NCBI GenBank assembly: GCA_009746045.1 | Contig: RPFO01000667.1 | Location: 4,815,367-4,879,366 of the forward strand | From: Mesostigma viride | Taxonomy: Eukaryota > Streptophyta > Mesostigmatophyceae > Mesostigmatales > Mesostigmataceae | DNA: 64,000 bases | Direction of reading: 5' to 3' | In this document: positions 60,584-64,000 of the stretch, piece by piece | Layout: each line of letters starts with the position of its first letter | How positions within the stretch are numbered: position 1 is the first letter of the stretch | Program-made: the position numbers and the translations under genes | The notes under the pieces: model-generated | The model's database searches: none | Told to the model about the DNA's origin: nothing | The model's input: the letters and a program-made list of their open reading frames with translations, nothing else

Positions 60584-62600
60584 CGCCTGGCACCGACGAG
60601 CGCTCTGTCGCGACCCGAACGTCTCTAGGTAGTCGCTAGCCTGAGGGGGAGGATGGCCACCGGAGTCCAGGCCCTGGCCCGAAAGGGGCGGCGCTGGACG
60701 GCGGGCATCCCACTCCAGGAGGGGCGGCAGGAGAACCGCGCCATACGTAGCACCCGGCGCCGCAGGAAACTCGACCGTAAGGGCATCTGAGGCCATAATG
60801 CCCAGAGGCGGAGGGTAAGCCCACTGGAAACCACCGTAGGTGTCCAAGTCGTTGTGACGCCTAGCCCAGCGATACATGACTCGCCGAACCAGGATCTCAC
60901 CCTGGAACACAGGATCAGCTAAAACAACCATATCGAACGGAGGCCGATCAGTATCAATGGGTAGGCCACGGTCACGCGGCGCCCGACACACCTGGGAGAA
61001 CCCATAGGACATGGGCGAAATGGCCAGCTCGGCAGCGACGCGCGGCAGGTCACACTGTCGGCAGGCGATCGCAGACATACCGTACCCAGGAACTGGCGTA
61101 TCTCGCGACTCCGGCGTAGCATGTACCACAGAAGGGGCTCGGTCCCGGTCGCCCTGGGACAACTCCCGTAGGGAGTCAGAAGCGCGGATGGCGCGATGAT
61201 CAAGGCCGCTGGCCCTAACAACCGCAGCCAAAGAGCGCGGGGCTGAAGGGGCCGGAACCGAAACAGGGGTAGGAACCTGCACAGGCGCAGAAGGCGCCGA
61301 TGCCACAGGAGGTCGCGACGGACCCGCTGCCGAAGGAGGCCGCGACGGACCCGCCACCGCAGCTGGCGCCCCGGTCTCAGGTGGAGGCGCACCCTCAGGC
61401 CACATGTTGAAGATGGGGCCCGTGGGGACAGGCACCTTACCATAAAACTGGCTACCATCCAGGCTCCAGTCTGGCACTGGAACCCTCTGCGAGGGACCAC
61501 CCTCCCAGAGCCTGGGAAGCCCGCTCGTACCGCCAAAGAAGCCCCGCGATGGCTGCGACGGAGCTTGTGGAGGCTCGGAAGCAGCGACGGCGGGCGCGAC
61601 CGCTGGGGAAGAAGACTCGCGCGAAGGCGCAGGTACGGAGGTCACAGGCGCGGAGGCAGCAGGAGGCGTAGGAGCCGCAACAGCAGACGAAACCACAGCG
61701 ACCGAGGGCTCGCACTGGGGCGCAGGCGAAGCCGTAGTCGCCGAGGCAACAGGAGGGGTAGGTGGCACAGCAGCAACAGACGCCCCACCTGGCGCGGCTG
61801 GAGCAGGCGACTGGGACGCCATGAAGGCCCCGAATGCCGAGGCCAGGGACTGGATCTGGGCCTGCATTGCAGACACCGTAGCCGCAAGGTGGTCAGGCTC
61901 GCGATCCAAGCCCGGAGGGGTAGGCTCCACCGACACGCGCTGGGTCGACCGTGGTGAAGACGGGACAGGGGAAGGAGCCGACACGGAGGAGGAGGACGCT
62001 GCGACTGAGGCCGAATACTCCGGCGTATACTGCGTCTCTACCGGTGCATCCACAGGGGAAGGCCGGATCGCCATGTGCTAACATCCCCGCCGACTGATCC
62101 GCAATCTCCATAAATTGAACCGCCCGTAGGAGGTCGCAGGGGTGTTCATCTACCTCGGCCTCGCCCTCGACCGGAAGCCAAGGGAAAACCTCCCGGAGGC
62201 AGGAGCGGCCCACATGGGTAGACAGGTAAGAGAAAACCCTAGGGCACTGAAGAATGGCGTCTATTTGCCCCAAGGCAGGGCAGCGGGAACCACACCCAAA
62301 AAGACAGTGCCCAGCGTCGTCAAACCCATGAACAACCAACTGCTGCGGTTCATTGGGGTCTGGCCCGAACCAAGAGACCCCAAAGAGGGCGGCCCAGACG
62401 CCGCATGATGAGCCTGAAGGGCAGGATGAAATGGGCCACCCGGATAACTGGAACGGGAAACCCACCGGCCCGGAAGGGCCTCATAGTAGAACTCTGGATC
62501 AGGGGTAGGCGGCAGGGTCTCCGTCGGAGGGGTAGGTTCCGCCATGATGGCTGCGGAGGGGAGGGGACAACCAACCACCCATCGACAGCAGGCATAATAT
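60584..62600 (-). CDS. Gypsy element 2 third ORF, N-terminal and middle part
   Basis: Begins downstream of the chromodomain frame. An early segment reads MAEPTPPTETLPPTPDPEFY; then comes a long Pro/Ala/Ser-rich region with a helical patch (LAATVSAMQAQIQSLASAFG), RESSSPAVAPAV, a Cys pair in SAIACRQCDLPRVAAEL, and DMVVLADPVFQGEILVRRVM with YRWARRHNDLDTYGGFQW. The layout (helical patch, Pro/Ala-rich body, conserved C-terminal domain) parallels that in gypsy element 1. The family is unknown; gag-like or accessory is possible. It looks broken. Confidence 0.6.
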
Positions 62601-62621
62601 AAGGGAGGGGCAGGTCGACAG

Positions 62622-63185
62622 CTAGAGCTGGTGCAGGGTTTTGTAGTCCTGCAACAAGCGGCTACAGCCATCTAACTCACTCTCCGTGTACCATACTTTA
62701 TCTACCTCGCTACGAGCATACATCCACTTCACCTTATACTGGCGTTGAGTACCGCGGCCCTTTTTAACATCCCTATGGGCCACGATACTCTCTACCTCGT
62801 CTTCTACCTCACCAGTATCAGGATTATGTTCTAAAGGGGCAGGGGCTAATTCTCTACCAGCGAACGTGCGTTGGTGATAAAGCTTCAGCTGGCTTCTATG
62901 GAAGGTGCGTGAATGGGTCTGCCAAGAGGTAGGGATATCTATCTCATACAAGAAATTACCTACTCTAGACAACACACGGAAGGGTCCTAAGAAGGCGGGC
63001 CTAAGTTTCACTTTAAGTTCAGCTTCGAACTTGTGAGCAAATCGGCCAACACGGGGGCCTTCTACTAAAACTAAATCTCCTATTTCTATCTCAGGTGCTC
63101 TTCTATCTAGTGAGGCACGCAACCTAGCAAGGTACTTGGCCTGTGCCCTATGTATGGTACCCTGCAATAGCGTTGTCGTGTGCAT
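62622..63185 (-). CDS. Gypsy element 2 integrase tail and chromodomain
   Basis: AQAKYLARLRASLDRRAPEI, then GDLVLVEGPRVGRFAHKFEA and LRPAFLGPFRVLSRVGNFLY form the integrase C-terminal (GPY/F-like) part. DEVESIVAHRDVKKGRGTQR, QYKVKWMYARSEVDKVWYTE and SELDGCSRLLQDYK form the chromodomain. Closely parallel to 25880-26311 of gypsy element 1. Confidence 0.8.
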   Translation of the reverse strand: MHTTTLLQGTIHRAQAKYLARLRASLDRRAPEIEIGDLVLVEGPRVGRFAHKFEAELKVKLRPAFLGPFRVLSRVGNFLYEIDIPTSWQTHSRTFHRSQLKLYHQRTFAGRELAPAPLEHNPDTGEVEDEVESIVAHRDVKKGRGTQRQYKVKWMYARSEVDKVWYTESELDGCSRLLQDYKTLHQL

Positions 63186-63238
63186 TCTTCATTCTATCTA
63201 ATAGCGACTGTACACCTTCTACGGTATCCCGGGACACA

Positions 63239-63975
63239 TCATCCTTGTCCCTTAATTAAAGGACTAGCTAAGAGAGAGGTAGGGGTAAGAGGTTGTCTAC
63301 CTGTATCTAGGAAGAAAGGCGTATAGCCATGTGCAGCCTGAGGGCAATTGTTAAGGGAAAACTCTACTAGACATAGGTAATCCTCCCAATCACTCCCAGA
63401 ACCATTCACATAGTGCCGTAGTGCTTCTTCTTCCACTACCCTATTCAGACGTTCTACGAAATGAGAAGAGGAGGAGTGGTAGGCAGTACCGAAAGTAACC
63501 TTGGTACCGATAGCAGCGAAGAACTGCTGCCAAAAATCAGAGGTGAATAGCTTATCTTTATCAGAAATAAACTGCCTACTCAAACCATGATATCTATAAA
63601 CATTATTGAGGTATACTGTAGGCGTGCACAATCGCGTGCGGTGAGTTCCAAAGGACAAGGCACGAGATGGCACATACGAGTAAAACGATCTACAAAAACA
63701 AGGATCTGGGCGTTACCTCTATCATTCTTTCTAAAAGGTCCTACAAAATCCATCATAATGGAATCCCACGGCATAATGGGGTCAGGAAGGGTCCTAGGCT
63801 TGGCTATCTGTCCTACATTGTTAGGTTTCATTAATCTTGACAAGATTGGCAGGTCCTAACGTACTCATCTACATCCTTTAAAAGGGAAGGCCAGTAGTAA
63901 GAACGGGTTACTAGATATCCCGTACCCGTTTACCGCCCTGGTGAGCAGCTAAATCATGCAACTCAAAAAGCAAGG
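63239..63975 (-). CDS. Gypsy element 2 integrase
   Basis: From the right: an H-H zinc start (FELHDLAAHQGGKR, near the edge), then IMPWDSIMMDFVGPFRK (first Asp), VFVDRFTRMCHLVP, QFISDKDKLFTSDFW (second Asp), and SSSHFVERLNRVVEEEALRH (Glu). It ends with AHGYTPFFLDTGRQPLTP. The reading looks broken in places. Near-identical in layout to the integrase of gypsy element 1. Confidence 0.8.
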
Positions 63976-64000
63976 AGGAGCGACAGATAGGAGGGACATA

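Larger units (their letters stand above)
57925..64000 (-). mobile_element. Gypsy-type (chromovirus-like) LTR retrotransposon 2, 3' part
   Basis: Minus-strand element running off the right edge. Recognised parts are integrase (63239 to about 63975), linker and chromodomain (62622-63185), a long downstream ORF (60584-62600, continuing at 58899-59260 beyond a hAT insertion), and a 3' LTR (about 57925-58871). The 5' LTR, gag/PR/RT and TSD lie outside the window. The coding parts look moderately broken. The lower boundary is set where the LINE fragment ends and is good to a few bases only. Confidence 0.75.

Overview
The window is nuclear DNA of a eukaryote with a repeat-rich genome. The mix of element classes (LTR, LINE, CACTA, hAT, TTAA- and TA-flanked DNA elements) and one bacterial-type Ig-like exon fit a microalga, possibly a green (prasinophyte-like) one. 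The lineage call is a low-confidence inference. I see no rRNA, intact tRNA, CRISPR or prokaryotic operon. Only one stretch (1.4-2.3 kb) looks like host coding sequence; almost everything else is mobile DNA.

Layout. 1-3.5 kb: polypyrimidine and (CCN)n tracts, an Ig-like exon, a long (CT)n/(GT)n microsatellite. 3.5-8.0 kb: a 5'-truncated LINE tail, then a full-length ORF1-only LINE (4205-8004, 12-bp TSD) holding a TA-flanked DNA element. 8.4-51 kb: the remains of one minus-strand LINE (LINE-A, QGDPLGP-type reverse transcriptase) taken apart by nested insertions. These are a third ORF1-only LINE (9470-29577), which itself holds a 667-bp mini-element with palindromic ends, a copia element (10670-22910, split by a 4.4-kb CACTA element) and a gypsy element (23222-28415); a second copia element (29843-39157, with a TIR element inside); and a 9.8-kb CACTA element (39218-49065, holding a 5.2-kb LINE with an intact 1468-codon ORF and a 383-bp TIR element). 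52.4-56.3 kb: a TTAA-flanked DNA element containing a full-length minus-strand ORF1-only LINE. 57.9-64 kb: the 3' part of another gypsy element with a hAT element (8-bp TSD) inside its last ORF.

Most notable. The two copia elements belong to different families but share four features I do not know from canonical Ty1/copia: LTRs ending AGTT...AACT instead of TG...CA; a conserved extra ORF between the 5' LTR and gag; an aspartic protease between integrase and reverse transcriptase (IN-PR-RT-RH); and an HGDD reverse-transcriptase box instead of YVDD. The 667-bp mini-element has the same AGTT...AACT ends and a 5-bp TSD, but its 78-bp terminal repeats are near-perfect palindromes. The two gypsy elements share an unrecognised ORF downstream of the integrase/chromodomain. 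All coordinates and matches were read by eye; no database search was run.
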